From CAYVAP01 sp964343195 (GTDB lineage: Bacteria; Bacteroidota; Bacteroidia; J057), in NCBI GenBank assembly GCA_964343195.1, contig CAYFIR010000026.1:1-57609 (forward strand): a stretch of 57,609 nt of DNA, written 5' to 3'. The notes below the pieces were generated by a model. It searched no databases and was not told the DNA's origin. It was given only the letters and a program-made list of their open reading frames with translations. Every line of letters begins with the position of its first letter. Positions within the stretch are counted from its first letter, which is position 1. The position numbers and the translations under genes are program-made. Of the stretch, positions 8,154 to 17,856 are shown in pieces.

Positions 8154-9842
8154 ATGAGTTGTAATTTGTTTTTTGTGAAAAACACAGCACAACCATGGAT
8201 TTCTATCCTAATTATAGGGATTAGTTTTGCGCCACTACTTGGGTGGGGACAGGCACCGCGTTTTGAGCGGGTGATTGAGTATGGGTCGCCAAATTGGGTG
8301 CGGCAAGTGGATATGTGCCTAGATAGCGCAGACAACCTGTATGTGGGAGGCACTTTTGAAGAAATTATCTGTTTTTCAGATACTTGCTTATATGCTCCTT
8401 CACAAAATGGGGAAGATATGTACATGGTGAGCTTTGACTCTCAGGGGCGATTCCGCTGGGCTAAAACCTTTGGAGAAGAAGATATAGATTGGTTGCTGGC
8501 TATGGCACTGAGAGGAAACCAGCTATACATCACTGGTACGTTCCAACAGGACTTGACAATCGGGGATAGCACCTGGACTACGGCTAACCGGGGTGCATTT
8601 TGGTACAAGTTCGACCTAATGGGGCAGCCGCAGCAAGGGATAGAACTGGCAGGAGGGAATGTAGAGCATATCGTGGTTGACTTGGAGGAAAAAGTATGGA
8701 TTGCCGGCTATTTTCTAAACGACACATTAAGGGTGGGCGATACGGTTCTAGTTAAAGACTCTACCCAAGTGTTAGACATCTTTTGGGCGCGATTTAATGC
8801 TGAGGGAGAAGTCGAGCAAGCGCAGATGTTTGGCTCGCAAGGTACCCGTTGGGCTACTAATGTGTACCAAATGGAAGTAGATTCGGAGGGAAACCTCTAT
8901 CTCTACGCCGGATTTGAAACCAATGTAATCATTGGCCCGGACACTCTATGGAGTACAACTAATACCTGGAATCAGGCAGACAAATACTTAGTGAAACTCT
9001 CACCACAAGGAGAGATCGCCTGGTCACGGGTGGGAACCCCAGTCAGCGAGATGATTCTGGATACCCAAGGGAGGTTGATTGTAACAGGAAATACCAACAG
9101 CAGCATGACATGGGGGGACTCAACCATAGAGGCTGGGTATTTTTTAGCGGCTCTTAATGCGGATGGAAACCCAGATTGGGTATCTCAGAGCCCTGGAATT
9201 ACCCCCAACCTGTTCCGGGTTACAGATATGACAGTAAAAGACAATCGCATCTACTCCCAGATGATGCACCATGGCCCAGCGGTATTTCCTGACACGAGTT
9301 ACTATGTGGAAGATAAGATCCTGGTCCTGCGACATAGTGCGCTTACTGGAGAACTTGTCTGGCATAAGGAATTCGGGGAGGCAGATGTTTATGAAACAGC
9401 CAGCGACTTATTGGTTACTCACCACAACTCCATCGTTTCTGCTGGCAGTTTTGATACTGATTTTCAAAACTACACCTACCTTGATACCATTCAGGTTACT
9501 GATCGGTACCCTATCGGTGGGTTTGGAGGATGGCACTACATAGGCATTGCAGGGCCAGACACGCTGCTTAGCACTTCGCTGGTATCGATGGAGAAACAGA
9601 ATCGTCTGGTAGCTTTTCCGAACCCGGTACACGATGAACTTTATATCTCAGGATTTCTCATGTCGGGGATAGCCTCAATCCAACTCATCGATTTACATGG
9701 GCGGGTGATTCTGCATCAAGATGCCCCCATAACCAGAGACAGACTATGTTTGAATGTACAAGATATAGCCTCCGGAGTGTTTCTCTTGCATATTCACACA
9801 ACTGAGATAAACCAAATTTTCCGCCTCATCAAACAACCCTGA
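8154..9842 (+). CDS. T9SS cargo protein with type A sorting domain
   Basis: The 562-residue protein has an N-terminal hydrophobic signal (ISILIIGISFAPLLGWGQ, about residues 16-33). About six repeated propeller-like units follow, each with a DSADNLYVGGTF, GNQLYITGTF or DSEGNLYLYAGF core. Such blades are common in secreted surface proteins of Bacteroidota. The last 80 residues (VAFPNPVHDELYISG, LIDLHGRVILHQ, ASGVFLLHI, FRLIKQP) are a type A C-terminal sorting domain, recognised by the type IX secretion system and removed when cargo is anchored or released. No enzymatic domain is visible. GC content is lower than in the housekeeping neighbours. Confidence 0.88.
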   Translation: MSCNLFFVKNTAQPWISILIIGISFAPLLGWGQAPRFERVIEYGSPNWVRQVDMCLDSADNLYVGGTFEEIICFSDTCLYAPSQNGEDMYMVSFDSQGRFRWAKTFGEEDIDWLLAMALRGNQLYITGTFQQDLTIGDSTWTTANRGAFWYKFDLMGQPQQGIELAGGNVEHIVVDLEEKVWIAGYFLNDTLRVGDTVLVKDSTQVLDIFWARFNAEGEVEQAQMFGSQGTRWATNVYQMEVDSEGNLYLYAGFETNVIIGPDTLWSTTNTWNQADKYLVKLSPQGEIAWSRVGTPVSEMILDTQGRLIVTGNTNSSMTWGDSTIEAGYFLAALNADGNPDWVSQSPGITPNLFRVTDMTVKDNRIYSQMMHHGPAVFPDTSYYVEDKILVLRHSALTGELVWHKEFGEADVYETASDLLVTHHNSIVSAGSFDTDFQNYTYLDTIQVTDRYPIGGFGGWHYIGIAGPDTLLSTSLVSMEKQNRLVAFPNPVHDELYISGFLMSGIASIQLIDLHGRVILHQDAPITRDRLCLNVQDIASGVFLLHIHTTEINQIFRLIKQP

Positions 9843-9867
9843 TTTTTTTAACAACCTTTTTGCCCAC

Positions 9868-10443
9868 ATGCAAATCACCAATTCCCGCTACGGCGGCTGG
9901 CTGATTTATGCCTTTTTGTTAGGAACGACACTGCTTCCCTGGCAAGGGTATGCCCAGACACTAGACTCCCGATTGGGTTCAGCGCATACACCCAGAGGAC
10001 ACCTGCATTTATTAGTGGTGTTTGTTCGATACGACACCGCACTCGCTCCAAATTGGACTAGCTGGCCAGACAATGCCACCCTCCCCACCTTTGCCCAAGA
10101 CGATAGTCCGAGTACCCCCGGCATGAACCAGCTTTTCACCGCCGACACGACTACCTTAAAAAACAATTTGGGTTATCGAAACATCAGTCAGTTCTACTAT
10201 GAAGCGTCGGGAGAAACCTTTTTGCTCACGGCGGACATCTATCCGCAGCAGGTGCCTATTAACTATATTTCATCTGGATTACAGCGTTTCCAAATTATTG
10301 GTCTGCCTGAAGTGGCGCGATACCCTCTTTTACTAACTCGTTTTTCATTAAACCGGAAAACGCGACATACCGCATATCCTCGGCAGTCGGAAGGAAGTTT
10401 AATGACTATACATGTATGCGGTTCATGCTATAGGCTATTCTAA
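9868..10443 (+). pseudogene. Truncated secreted M6-peptidase-like protein
   Basis: Residues 1-31 are a signal peptide ending GYAQ. Residues 45-130 (HLHLLVVFVRYDTAL, MNQLFTADTTT, NISQFYYEASGETFLLTADI) match the start of secreted immune-inhibitor-A-like/M6-type proteases, in which this segment precedes the catalytic domain. After VPINY, near 10262, the similarity ends. The frame then runs through about 60 unrelated basic residues to a stop that abuts a MITE-like repeat at 10441. No HEXXH zinc motif is present. A healthy relative would be several hundred residues longer, so I read this as a 5' fragment. It may still be expressed, since the start and signal peptide are intact. Confidence 0.6.
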
Positions 10444-10621
10444 GTAAGCAGGAGTCCAAAAAAACTATAAAAGAGAGGTATGGAGGAAATGAAGGCGCTG
10501 CCCTGAGCGGAGCCGAAGGGTCTGAAGGCCTCAAGCAGCGTTTTCCCTCCATATCCCCAGTTCCTTCGGCTGCGCTCAGGACAAGACTTCATACCTATAT
10601 AACTCTGTCCAACTACTTATT
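10441..10621. repeat. MITE-like inverted-repeat element (about 180 bp)
   Basis: The left end TAAGTAAGCAGGAGTCC pairs with the right end TGTCCAACTACTTA (10606-10619). The inner arms carry GGTATGGAGGAAATGAAGG (10477-10495) and CTTCATACC (10588-10596). Nested inside is an inverted pair, CCCTGAGCGGAGCCGAAGGG against CCTTCGGCTGCGCTCAGG. It shares AAAACGCTGCTTGAG, in reverse orientation, with the copy at 37067. The rest of 10622-10781 holds no gene. Confidence 0.75.
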
Positions 10622-10781
10622 GCCCCACTACCAGGCTAGCCTCCCTGTTTTTTGCCCCCCTGAGAAACTTAATGTTTTCACCATCCCCAGGCTTTTGATC
10701 TTCCCCATTTAACCATGTTCTTTGCTAATCATTGATCAGGGTCCATCGATCAATGATCATCGTCCAATGACCTGTGAAAAT

Positions 10782-11582
10782 ATGAATCTCGATACCTCTC
10801 TTCAAGAACTCCTGCGCGAAGTCGGAACCTTCATCAAGACTGAATTCGAGCGTTTTGATTACGACTCGGTTCAGTACAAGAGCGAAAATGACCCCTTTAC
10901 CTTCGTAGATGTGGAAGCCGAGCGCCGCCTCCGTGCCGGCTGCGAAAAGCTCATCCCCGAATGTGGCTTCATCACCGAGGAACTGGAAAACAGCCACACC
11001 GACCGTGAGTACGTCTGGATCATCGACCCCATCGATGGCACCTCCAACTTCACCCACGGAATGCCCCATTTTTGCATAGCCCTGGCGCTGCAGCAACATG
11101 GAGAAACGATCATGGGATACGTATATCAGCCCATCACCGAAGAGATGTTTCACGCCGAGAAAGGCAAAGGAGCCTTTCTCAATGGCACTCCTATCAAGCG
11201 CAGCGAGCGAAAGGAAATGAAGCTGGGATTGGCTACCACCGGATTTCCCTATGCGATCGAAGGCTGGGTGAGAGATTATCTCGATATGGTGTTTGAGGTG
11301 ATGGAGGCAACCCATGGAGTCCGCCGCTTCGGTAGCGCAGCTCTCGATCTGGCAGCCGTCGCCAGTGGCCGCATCGACATATACTTCGAAACAGAGCTCA
11401 AACCCTGGGATGCGGCAGCCGGGGCCCTGCTGGTACAGGAAGCAGGAGGTAAGGTTACCGACCTGAATGGAGGCGACAACTATCTTTATGGCCGTCAGTT
11501 ACTAGCTACCAATGGGTATTTGCATGACGAAATGCTGGAGATTACCACCAAAAGCAAAGTCATGGACTACATAAACCGATGA
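10782..11582 (+). CDS. Inositol monophosphatase family protein
   Basis: The 266-residue protein has both family signatures: WIIDPIDGTSNFTHGMPHFC near residue 80, holding the metal-binding Asp residues, and ELKPWDAAAGALLVQEAGG near 205. The EELENSH segment before the first motif supplies the metal-binding Glu. Members use Mg2+ to hydrolyse inositol-1-phosphate or related sugar and nucleotide phosphates (SuhB, CysQ), and the exact substrate cannot be told from sequence. I chose ATG 10782 because the sequence upstream is not conserved in character, although ATG 10767 is possible. It lies 73 bases upstream of secA on the same strand and may be co-transcribed. Confidence 0.93.
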   Translation: MNLDTSLQELLREVGTFIKTEFERFDYDSVQYKSENDPFTFVDVEAERRLRAGCEKLIPECGFITEELENSHTDREYVWIIDPIDGTSNFTHGMPHFCIALALQQHGETIMGYVYQPITEEMFHAEKGKGAFLNGTPIKRSERKEMKLGLATTGFPYAIEGWVRDYLDMVFEVMEATHGVRRFGSAALDLAAVASGRIDIYFETELKPWDAAAGALLVQEAGGKVTDLNGGDNYLYGRQLLATNGYLHDEMLEITTKSKVMDYINR

Positions 11583-11588
11583 TTTTGA

Positions 11589-11596
11589 TAAATTTG
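11589..11596 (+). promoter_or_regulatory. Possible -7 box TAAATTTG before secA
   Basis: TAAATTTG fits the Bacteroidota -7 consensus TAnnTTTG and lies about 60 bases before the secA start. No good -33 TTG is visible at the expected distance, so this is only a candidate. Confidence 0.3.
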
Positions 11597-11609
11597 TCCC
11601 TGGCTTAGA

Positions 11610-11648
11610 CCAAAACCCTTTTGGCTGCGTCTTTATGGCCGTATAAAG
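11610..11648 (+). promoter_or_regulatory. Two tandem hairpins in the secA leader
   Basis: CCAAAACCCTTTTGG (11610-11624) is a perfect 6-base stem with a CCC loop. CTTTATGGCCGTATAAAG (11631-11648) is a perfect 6-base stem with a 6-base loop. The second ends three bases before the AAGG that could serve as the ribosome-binding site of secA (ATG 11656), so folding could affect initiation. A regulatory role is inference. Confidence 0.4.
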
Positions 11649-11655
11649 AATAAGG

Positions 11656-14600
11656 ATGAAAAATTTGCTGAATAAGCTCTTTCCTACCAAGAAGGAGCGA
11701 GACATAAAAGATCTTCACCCCTACGTAGAGCGTGTTAACGAGGAGTACGAGAAGCTACATACCATCAGCGATGATGAGCTAAGGGCCAAGACCCAGGAGC
11801 TTCGTCAACGAATGTTGGATGAGACTGCTGATATCGTGGCCGAAATAGATCGGGTGAAGGCAGAGGCAGAAGGTGCTGAAGATATTCACCAGAAAGATGC
11901 CCTCTTCTCAGAAGTTGACAACCTCACCAAGCAGCGCTTTGAGCGACTGGACGAAGTAATGGATGAGATGGTTCCGGAGGCTTTTGCGGTCATCAAGGAA
12001 ACCGCCCGGCGCCTGACTGAAAAAGGGCAACTGACCGTTACAGCCACCGATCGCGACAGAGAACTCGCTGAAACTCGTGAGCACATCGAGATTCAGGGAG
12101 AAAACGCCATCTGGAAAGGTACCTGGACCGCTGCGGATGCTGAGATCAAGTGGGGAATGATCCACTATGATGTGCAGTTGATGGGGGGTACCGTGCTGCA
12201 TCAGGGAAAAATAGCGGAGATGGCAACTGGGGAAGGTAAAACGCTGGTGGCGACCCTGCCCGTATTCCTCAATGCCCTGACGGGGATGGGCGTACACGTA
12301 GTGACCGTAAACAATTACCTGGCCCGACGTGACGCTGAGTGGAACGCCCCACTATTCCTCTTTCACGGTCTCACCGTAGACTGTATCGACCTGCACCAGC
12401 CCAACTCTGACTCACGTCGCAAGGCCTATCAGGCTGATGTTACCTACGGAACCAACAACGAATTTGGCTTTGACTACCTCCGGGACAACATGACCACCCA
12501 CCCGGAGTTTTTGGTTCAAAGGCAGCATTACTACGCCATCATTGACGAGATTGACTCGGTTCTGATTGATGAGGCCCGTACTCCCCTGATTATCTCAGGT
12601 CCAGTGGCGCGTGGAGACAAGCAGGAATACAACGAACTCAAACCCCGTGTTGATCAGATTGTGCGCAAGCAGCGCAAGCTCGTTCAGCAATACCTCAACG
12701 ACGCCAAGAAAAAAATTGGCTCCGAGGACAAGCAGGCAGAAGAAGACGGCGGACTGGCGTTGTTCCGTGCATACCGGGGACTGCCCAAAGGTGGCGCCCT
12801 GCTCAAGTATCTGCAGGAGCCTGGTATGAAAGTGCTGCTTCAGAAAGTAGAAGGCGTTTACCTTCAGGACAACAAGAAGCGCATGCCCGAAGTCGATGAG
12901 CCGCTGTTCTTTACCATCGACGAGAAAAACAACCAGATCGAGCTGACTGACAAAGGGCGTGACGAACTGGCCCGTTCCGGCGAGGATGCGAACTTCTTCG
13001 TCCTGCCGGATATCACCAGTGAATTCTCGGCATTGGAGGGAGATCAGAGCATGAGCGATGAAGAGCGTCTGCAGAAAAAAGACGAAATCGCACGCGACTA
13101 CGGTGAAAAATCCGAGCGCCTCCACGCCATCAACCAGTTGCTCAAGGCCTACACCCTGTTCGAAAAAGATGTTGAATATATCGTTCAGGATCAGAAGGTT
13201 CAGATCGTGGACGAGCAGACCGGTCGAGTGCTGCCCGGACGCCGCTACTCCGACGGTCTCCACCAGGCCATCGAGGCCAAGGAAAACGTGAAAGTCGAGG
13301 CTGCCACCCAGACCTTTGCGACCGTTACCCTCCAGAATTACTTCCGGATGTACCACAAACTTGCGGGTATGACCGGTACTGCAGAGACGGAGGAGGCAGA
13401 ATTTTACGAAATCTACAAGCTGGAGGTCGTGGTGGTTCCCACCAACAGGCCCATCGCGCGGGATGACCGCGATGACCTCGTATTCCGCACCAAGCGGGAA
13501 AAATACAACGCGGTGATCGATGAGATCCTGCGCCTTCAGGAAAATGGCAACCCCATCCTCGTGGGTACCACTTCGGTAGAAGTATCAGAGCTGCTGAGCC
13601 GGATTCTCAAGCAGCGAAAGATTGACCACAACGTACTGAACGCCAAGCAGCACCAGCGAGAAGCCGAGATTGTGGCTTCTGCCGGCCAGCCCGGAGCCGT
13701 TACCATCGCCACCAACATGGCGGGTCGTGGTACAGACATCAAGCTGGGAGCAGGAGTGAAGGACAATGGGGGCCTCGCCATCATCGGTACGGAGCGCCAC
13801 GAATCAAGACGAATCGACCGACAGCTACGTGGTCGTGCCGGACGTCAGGGAGACCCTGGTATGTCCCAGTTCTACGTTTCGCTGGAAGACGACCTGATGC
13901 GACTCTTTGGATCGGACCGCATCGCCAAGGTCATGGACCGAATGGGCTATGAAGATGGAGAGGTGATCCAGCATAAGATGATCACCAAGTCGATTTCCAA
14001 TGCCCAGCGTAAGGTCGAGGAAAACAACTTTGCCATGCGTAAGCGCCTGCTCGAGTATGACGATGTCATGAACTCTCAGCGCGAGGTGATTTACCGCCGA
14101 CGCCGCAATGCCCTGTACGGGGACCGCATCAAGGTGGACCTGGACAACATGCTGGCTGACTTCTGCGGCACCCTGGTCAACAACTTCGTGGACATGACCG
14201 ACGCAGAAGGGCTCAAAATGAGCGCCTTCCGCTACCTGGCCATTGAGTCTCCGCTGACCGAGCGCGACCTCAACAACGAGGACGAGTCGGTATTGACCGA
14301 TCGCCTCTATGAAGCGGCCAGAACTACCTACCAGCGCAAGGTAGATACCCTGGCCCAGCGACTGGTGGCGGGGATTAAGGCCATCCAGGCGAATATGAAG
14401 GGTGACAACAAGCCCAGCCGATTCCTGATTCCATTTACCGATGGCAGCAAGGAGCTCCAGATCATCGTCAACGCCCAGCAGGTGTTGGACACCAACGGTC
14501 GCCATGCCGTGGATGAGCTGGAAAAGTCTGCTGCCCTCGCGGTGATCGACGAAAAGTGGAAAAACCACCTTCGGGAAATGGATGAGCTGCGTCAGGCAGC

Positions 14601-14958
14601 TCAAAACGCGGTTTTTGAGCAGAAAGACCCCCTGCTGGTCTACAAATTTGAGGCTTTTCAGCTGTTCCAGCAGATGCTCAATGAGGTGAACCAGGAGGTA
14701 CTTTCGGTGATTTTCAAAGCGGAAATCAAGACGGAGGGAGCCAAGCAGGGCGATGAGCAGCAGGCCAAGCGTGATGACTTCAGTAAGCTGAAGACTGGTC
14801 GCACTGTGGCAGATGAACAGCGCCGCCGCAAGCAGCAGGAGCGCAGCGTGATGGCTGTCGGCAGTGATGGTGAAGCACAGCAACAACGTCCCATGTCTCG
14901 TGCACAGCGTCGCGCCCAGGAACGCAAATCCAAGAAGAAGGGCGGAGGCTCTCGCTAG
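11656..14958 (+). CDS. secA: Preprotein translocase ATPase SecA
   Basis: The 1100-residue protein is the motor that pushes preproteins through SecYEG. The Walker A motif GEGKT lies near residue 192, followed by YGTNNEFGFDYLRDNM, the Walker B segment IIDEIDSVLIDEARTPLIIS, AGMTGTAETEEAEFYEIY, the ATNMAGRGTDIKLG motif and RQLRGRAGRQGDPG. It is longer than E. coli SecA (901), as usual in Bacteroidota. The extra sequence lies between the DEAD core and the cross-linking domain (about residues 315-440, Lys/Glu-rich). The C-terminus ends in a basic tail (RAQRRAQERKSKKKGG) and lacks the cysteine zinc motif that binds SecB. Confidence 0.98.
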   Translation: MKNLLNKLFPTKKERDIKDLHPYVERVNEEYEKLHTISDDELRAKTQELRQRMLDETADIVAEIDRVKAEAEGAEDIHQKDALFSEVDNLTKQRFERLDEVMDEMVPEAFAVIKETARRLTEKGQLTVTATDRDRELAETREHIEIQGENAIWKGTWTAADAEIKWGMIHYDVQLMGGTVLHQGKIAEMATGEGKTLVATLPVFLNALTGMGVHVVTVNNYLARRDAEWNAPLFLFHGLTVDCIDLHQPNSDSRRKAYQADVTYGTNNEFGFDYLRDNMTTHPEFLVQRQHYYAIIDEIDSVLIDEARTPLIISGPVARGDKQEYNELKPRVDQIVRKQRKLVQQYLNDAKKKIGSEDKQAEEDGGLALFRAYRGLPKGGALLKYLQEPGMKVLLQKVEGVYLQDNKKRMPEVDEPLFFTIDEKNNQIELTDKGRDELARSGEDANFFVLPDITSEFSALEGDQSMSDEERLQKKDEIARDYGEKSERLHAINQLLKAYTLFEKDVEYIVQDQKVQIVDEQTGRVLPGRRYSDGLHQAIEAKENVKVEAATQTFATVTLQNYFRMYHKLAGMTGTAETEEAEFYEIYKLEVVVVPTNRPIARDDRDDLVFRTKREKYNAVIDEILRLQENGNPILVGTTSVEVSELLSRILKQRKIDHNVLNAKQHQREAEIVASAGQPGAVTIATNMAGRGTDIKLGAGVKDNGGLAIIGTERHESRRIDRQLRGRAGRQGDPGMSQFYVSLEDDLMRLFGSDRIAKVMDRMGYEDGEVIQHKMITKSISNAQRKVEENNFAMRKRLLEYDDVMNSQREVIYRRRRNALYGDRIKVDLDNMLADFCGTLVNNFVDMTDAEGLKMSAFRYLAIESPLTERDLNNEDESVLTDRLYEAARTTYQRKVDTLAQRLVAGIKAIQANMKGDNKPSRFLIPFTDGSKELQIIVNAQQVLDTNGRHAVDELEKSAALAVIDEKWKNHLREMDELRQAAQNAVFEQKDPLLVYKFEAFQLFQQMLNEVNQEVLSVIFKAEIKTEGAKQGDEQQAKRDDFSKLKTGRTVADEQRRRKQQERSVMAVGSDGEAQQQRPMSRAQRRAQERKSKKKGGGSR

Positions 14959-14987
14959 AGTCCAGGTTCAATTGAAATAGCAATTCC

Positions 14988-15965
14988 TCAGCTACTCCAG
15001 TCCGTCAGGATGTGTAGCTGGGGAAATTCTTTTTGATGGGAATCTACTGCTGCCGGCGAAATGGGATTTTCGCGGAGATCCAGTTCCCTCAGTGCCGGGA
15101 GTTTCCCGAGTGGGGGCAGAGCCTGAAGAAAATTACGCCGCGCATCCAGCCGCATTAGCTCTGGATGTTCTCCCAGTTTCGGCCACTCCTCCAACTGATT
15201 TCCCATAATGGAAAGGCTCTCCAGCGCCGGATACCCGGCGAGCCCCTTGATATCGAGTTTATTGCCCTTCGTGAGGGTCAGGTGCTTTATCTGTGCCAAT
15301 GGCGGTAGCTCTACGTCTTCGAGGAGGTAGTTCACGCTAAGATGCAACTCCTCCAGATTCTCACAGAGAGAAAGTACCTCCATAGCCCCCATCACCACCG
15401 GGGACAGGTACAGCGCCTTTAATCGGGGCAGGTGGGCGATTCCCTCCAGGCTCACAAGGCGTAACTGCTTGATAAAGAGATGCGTCAGATTCTCCAGATG
15501 AGAAATTGCAGAGAGGTCTTTGATGCGTTTGTTTCCGGAGAGAGACAGCCATTCGACTTTGGGAGGAATGCCTTCTGGCAAAAGTGCAGGAAGCGCATTG
15601 TGAGCCAGATTGAGCAGACGGAGCCTGGGCAGGGCTCGAAAGTCTGGCCATTTCATCATCAGGTTATGCGAAAGGTCTAGCTCCGTCAAAGCAGGTAAAT
15701 GCTTCATTCCTCCCAGAATTTCCAGCTCATTTTCGCTCAGATCCAGCTTCTCCAGTTCCGGCATTTCAAATGGAATGTCAAGCTCGACGATTCGGTTTCC
15801 AGCCAGCGACAATTCTTCCAGCTGGGAAAACCTCTCATCCAGAGGAAATCTATCATAGGGCGGGACTCCCATGGTTTCCAGCAATTGCGCGTCTAGGTGC
15901 AGGGTGGCCAGTTCTTCTGGCGAGACGGCAGGAGCAATTTTATCCAGCAGTAGGTCCAGTGTCAT
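14988..15965 (-). CDS. Leucine-rich repeat protein
   Basis: This 325-residue protein has no signal peptide. From about residue 45 it consists of some eleven leucine-rich repeats of 20-24 residues, for example LEELSLAGNRIVEL, LEKLDLSENELEIL, LTELDLSHNLMMKWP, LRLLNLAHNALPAL and LRELDLRENPISP. The repeats form a solenoid that binds other proteins, and no catalytic or effector domain is attached. The N-terminal 40 residues are helical. Without a signal it should be cytosolic. It converges on secA with 29 bases between stops, which gives no functional hint. The binding partner is unknown. Confidence 0.85.
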   Translation of the reverse strand: MTLDLLLDKIAPAVSPEELATLHLDAQLLETMGVPPYDRFPLDERFSQLEELSLAGNRIVELDIPFEMPELEKLDLSENELEILGGMKHLPALTELDLSHNLMMKWPDFRALPRLRLLNLAHNALPALLPEGIPPKVEWLSLSGNKRIKDLSAISHLENLTHLFIKQLRLVSLEGIAHLPRLKALYLSPVVMGAMEVLSLCENLEELHLSVNYLLEDVELPPLAQIKHLTLTKGNKLDIKGLAGYPALESLSIMGNQLEEWPKLGEHPELMRLDARRNFLQALPPLGKLPALRELDLRENPISPAAVDSHQKEFPQLHILTDWSS

Positions 15966-16137
15966 AAATTTGATCTCTCAGGCTGGAAATCTTGGGGCAG
16001 CCCTTTTCCGTACCCATATTACCTGCGATCCTGCTCAGAGTCAAATTGGTTGTGGACAGACCATTTATTACTTTTAGCAAAGGCTACTCTTGTCTCTGGC
16101 CCCTTACAGCATTAGCTTACGCTATAGCATTCATCTC

Positions 16138-17835
16138 ATGCCCAATCCGCTAAAATTTTTCAAGCTTCGCTTCTGGCTGATCGGCCTGGCCCTGGCCGGG
16201 GCTGTTCTGCTGGTAGGCTTCATTACGACCGATGACGACGACCTGTTTGAGATTTCCAAAAACATGGAGATTTTCAGGGATCTCTACGTTGCCATCAATG
16301 AGTCCTACGTCGATGAGACCAACCCCACCGAGCTGATGCGCACCGGCATCGAGTCCATGCTCGGCTCTCTGGATCCCTACACCAATTATTTCTCCGAAAG
16401 TCAGATCGAATATGCCAAGCTTCTCAACTCTGGGCAGTATAGTGGCATCGGCGCCGAGGTCGGACTCAAAGAGGGGGAAGTCGTCATCATCGAGCTATTT
16501 GGTGGAGGACCAGCCGCTGCCGCAGAGATGCACGTAGGTGATGTGCTACAAAAAATCGATAACATCGACCTTATGGAGGAGGGACTTTCCCTGGATGAGG
16601 TTCGCAGCCTGTTGTTGGGGGAGAAAGGCTCTGAAATCAAGCTGACATTCCAGCGTGGGGCCATGCCGACTCCGATCACCGTTACCCTGGAGCGTGGAGG
16701 GGGAGAAGAAGATGGAGAAGACGTCCCTTACTATGGGATGATCAATGATAAAATAGGCTACATCCTGCTGACGGCCTTTCGTGGGACAGCTGCTTTTGAA
16801 GTGCAGAGTGCCGCAGAAACACTGAAAGCTGAGAATCCTGAATTATCTGGTCTCGTGCTGGACCTGCGAGGGAATCCCGGTGGCCGCCTGGATCAGGCCG
16901 TCGATATCTGCAACCTGTTCATTCGTCAGGGAGAAAAGATCGTAGAAATGCGGGGCCGTACCCTCGATTCCCGCAACGTATTTTATACCCGCATGCCGCC
17001 CTGGGACACGGAGATTCCGATCGCAGTGGTCGTAAATGATCGCAGCGCCTCAGCCTCAGAGATTGTTTCGGGGGCCATTCAGGACCTGGATCGAGGGGTA
17101 ATCGTCGGGCAGTTGAGCTTTGGTAAAGGACTGGTACAGCGGGTCAAGCCGCTGACGCGCTCACCAGAGACCCAGATGAAGATTACCATCGCCAAGTACT
17201 ATACCCCAAGTGGGAGGTGCATTCAGGCGCTGGACTACTCGAATCGCGCCCCGGACGGAACCGTCAGCCGGGTGGCGGACAGCCTGGTACAGGCTTTTGA
17301 GACCCGCAATGGTCGCACTGTGTATGATGGCGGAGGCGTAGATCCCGATATCAAGGTGGAGGCTCCGGAAGAAGCCCCCGTCCTACTGGCTCTGGAGAGC
17401 CAGAATCTGATATTCAACTTCGCCAGTGAATTTGCTAATCAGCGCAGCAGCATAGCCCCAGCACGCAGTTTCGCCGTGACCGACAGCATTTATGATGCCT
17501 TTACGGCCTACGTGGAAGCCCAGGATTTTGATTTCAACACCGCTACCGAGCAGCAGTTGGAGGCCATGGAAGAAGTCCTCGCCCGGCAGGACCATGCAGA
17601 AGAATTGACGCCTCAACTAGAAGCATTGCGCGACCAACTCCGTGCTCAGAAGGATCAGGATCTATACCGCTATCGTTCTATCATCGAAGAGAGCCTCCGA
17701 GAAGAAATCATCCGCAGATTCTACTTCCAGGAGGGGGTAATCGAAAGCTCATTTGATCGGGACCCTGAGTTAAAGGCTGCCGTAGAAGTCCTACAGGAAC
17801 CTGATCGGTATCGGGCGATTCTTGAGGGGAATTAG
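16138..17835 (+). CDS. C-terminal processing peptidase (S41 family)
   Basis: I used ATG 16138 (565 residues), which gives a clean N-terminal membrane anchor (FWLIGLALAGAVLLVGFI, residues 12-29). A helical region follows, then a PDZ domain (about 85-175, YSGIGAEVGLKEGEVVIIEL to LTFQRGAMPTPI) and the S41 protease core. The core has the strand LVLDLRGNPGGRLDQAVDI and the catalytic motif SASASEIVSGAIQD, with Ser305 as likely nucleophile. Lys330 in FGKGLVQ lies 25 residues on, matching the Ser-Lys dyad spacing of CtpA. The enzyme is periplasmic and trims or degrades proteins from their C-termini. An acidic, Gln-rich helical tail of about 120 residues ends it. Confidence 0.95.
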   Translation: MPNPLKFFKLRFWLIGLALAGAVLLVGFITTDDDDLFEISKNMEIFRDLYVAINESYVDETNPTELMRTGIESMLGSLDPYTNYFSESQIEYAKLLNSGQYSGIGAEVGLKEGEVVIIELFGGGPAAAAEMHVGDVLQKIDNIDLMEEGLSLDEVRSLLLGEKGSEIKLTFQRGAMPTPITVTLERGGGEEDGEDVPYYGMINDKIGYILLTAFRGTAAFEVQSAAETLKAENPELSGLVLDLRGNPGGRLDQAVDICNLFIRQGEKIVEMRGRTLDSRNVFYTRMPPWDTEIPIAVVVNDRSASASEIVSGAIQDLDRGVIVGQLSFGKGLVQRVKPLTRSPETQMKITIAKYYTPSGRCIQALDYSNRAPDGTVSRVADSLVQAFETRNGRTVYDGGGVDPDIKVEAPEEAPVLLALESQNLIFNFASEFANQRSSIAPARSFAVTDSIYDAFTAYVEAQDFDFNTATEQQLEAMEEVLARQDHAEELTPQLEALRDQLRAQKDQDLYRYRSIIEESLREEIIRRFYFQEGVIESSFDRDPELKAAVEVLQEPDRYRAILEGN

Positions 17836-17856
17836 CAAGGAAGAAAGTCGGGAGTT

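Noticed and set aside
10280..10440. Group II intron or IS remnant between the M6-like fragment and the repeat
   Set aside because: An 8-base inverted pair (ACCGCATA and TATGCGGT) caught my eye, but no domain V, transposase piece or terminal repeat supports it.
13825..14886. Long antisense frames over secA (13825-14886 and 12595-13356)
   Set aside because: secA is unmistakable on the plus strand. The antisense frames have skewed His/Leu/Val composition and no motif.
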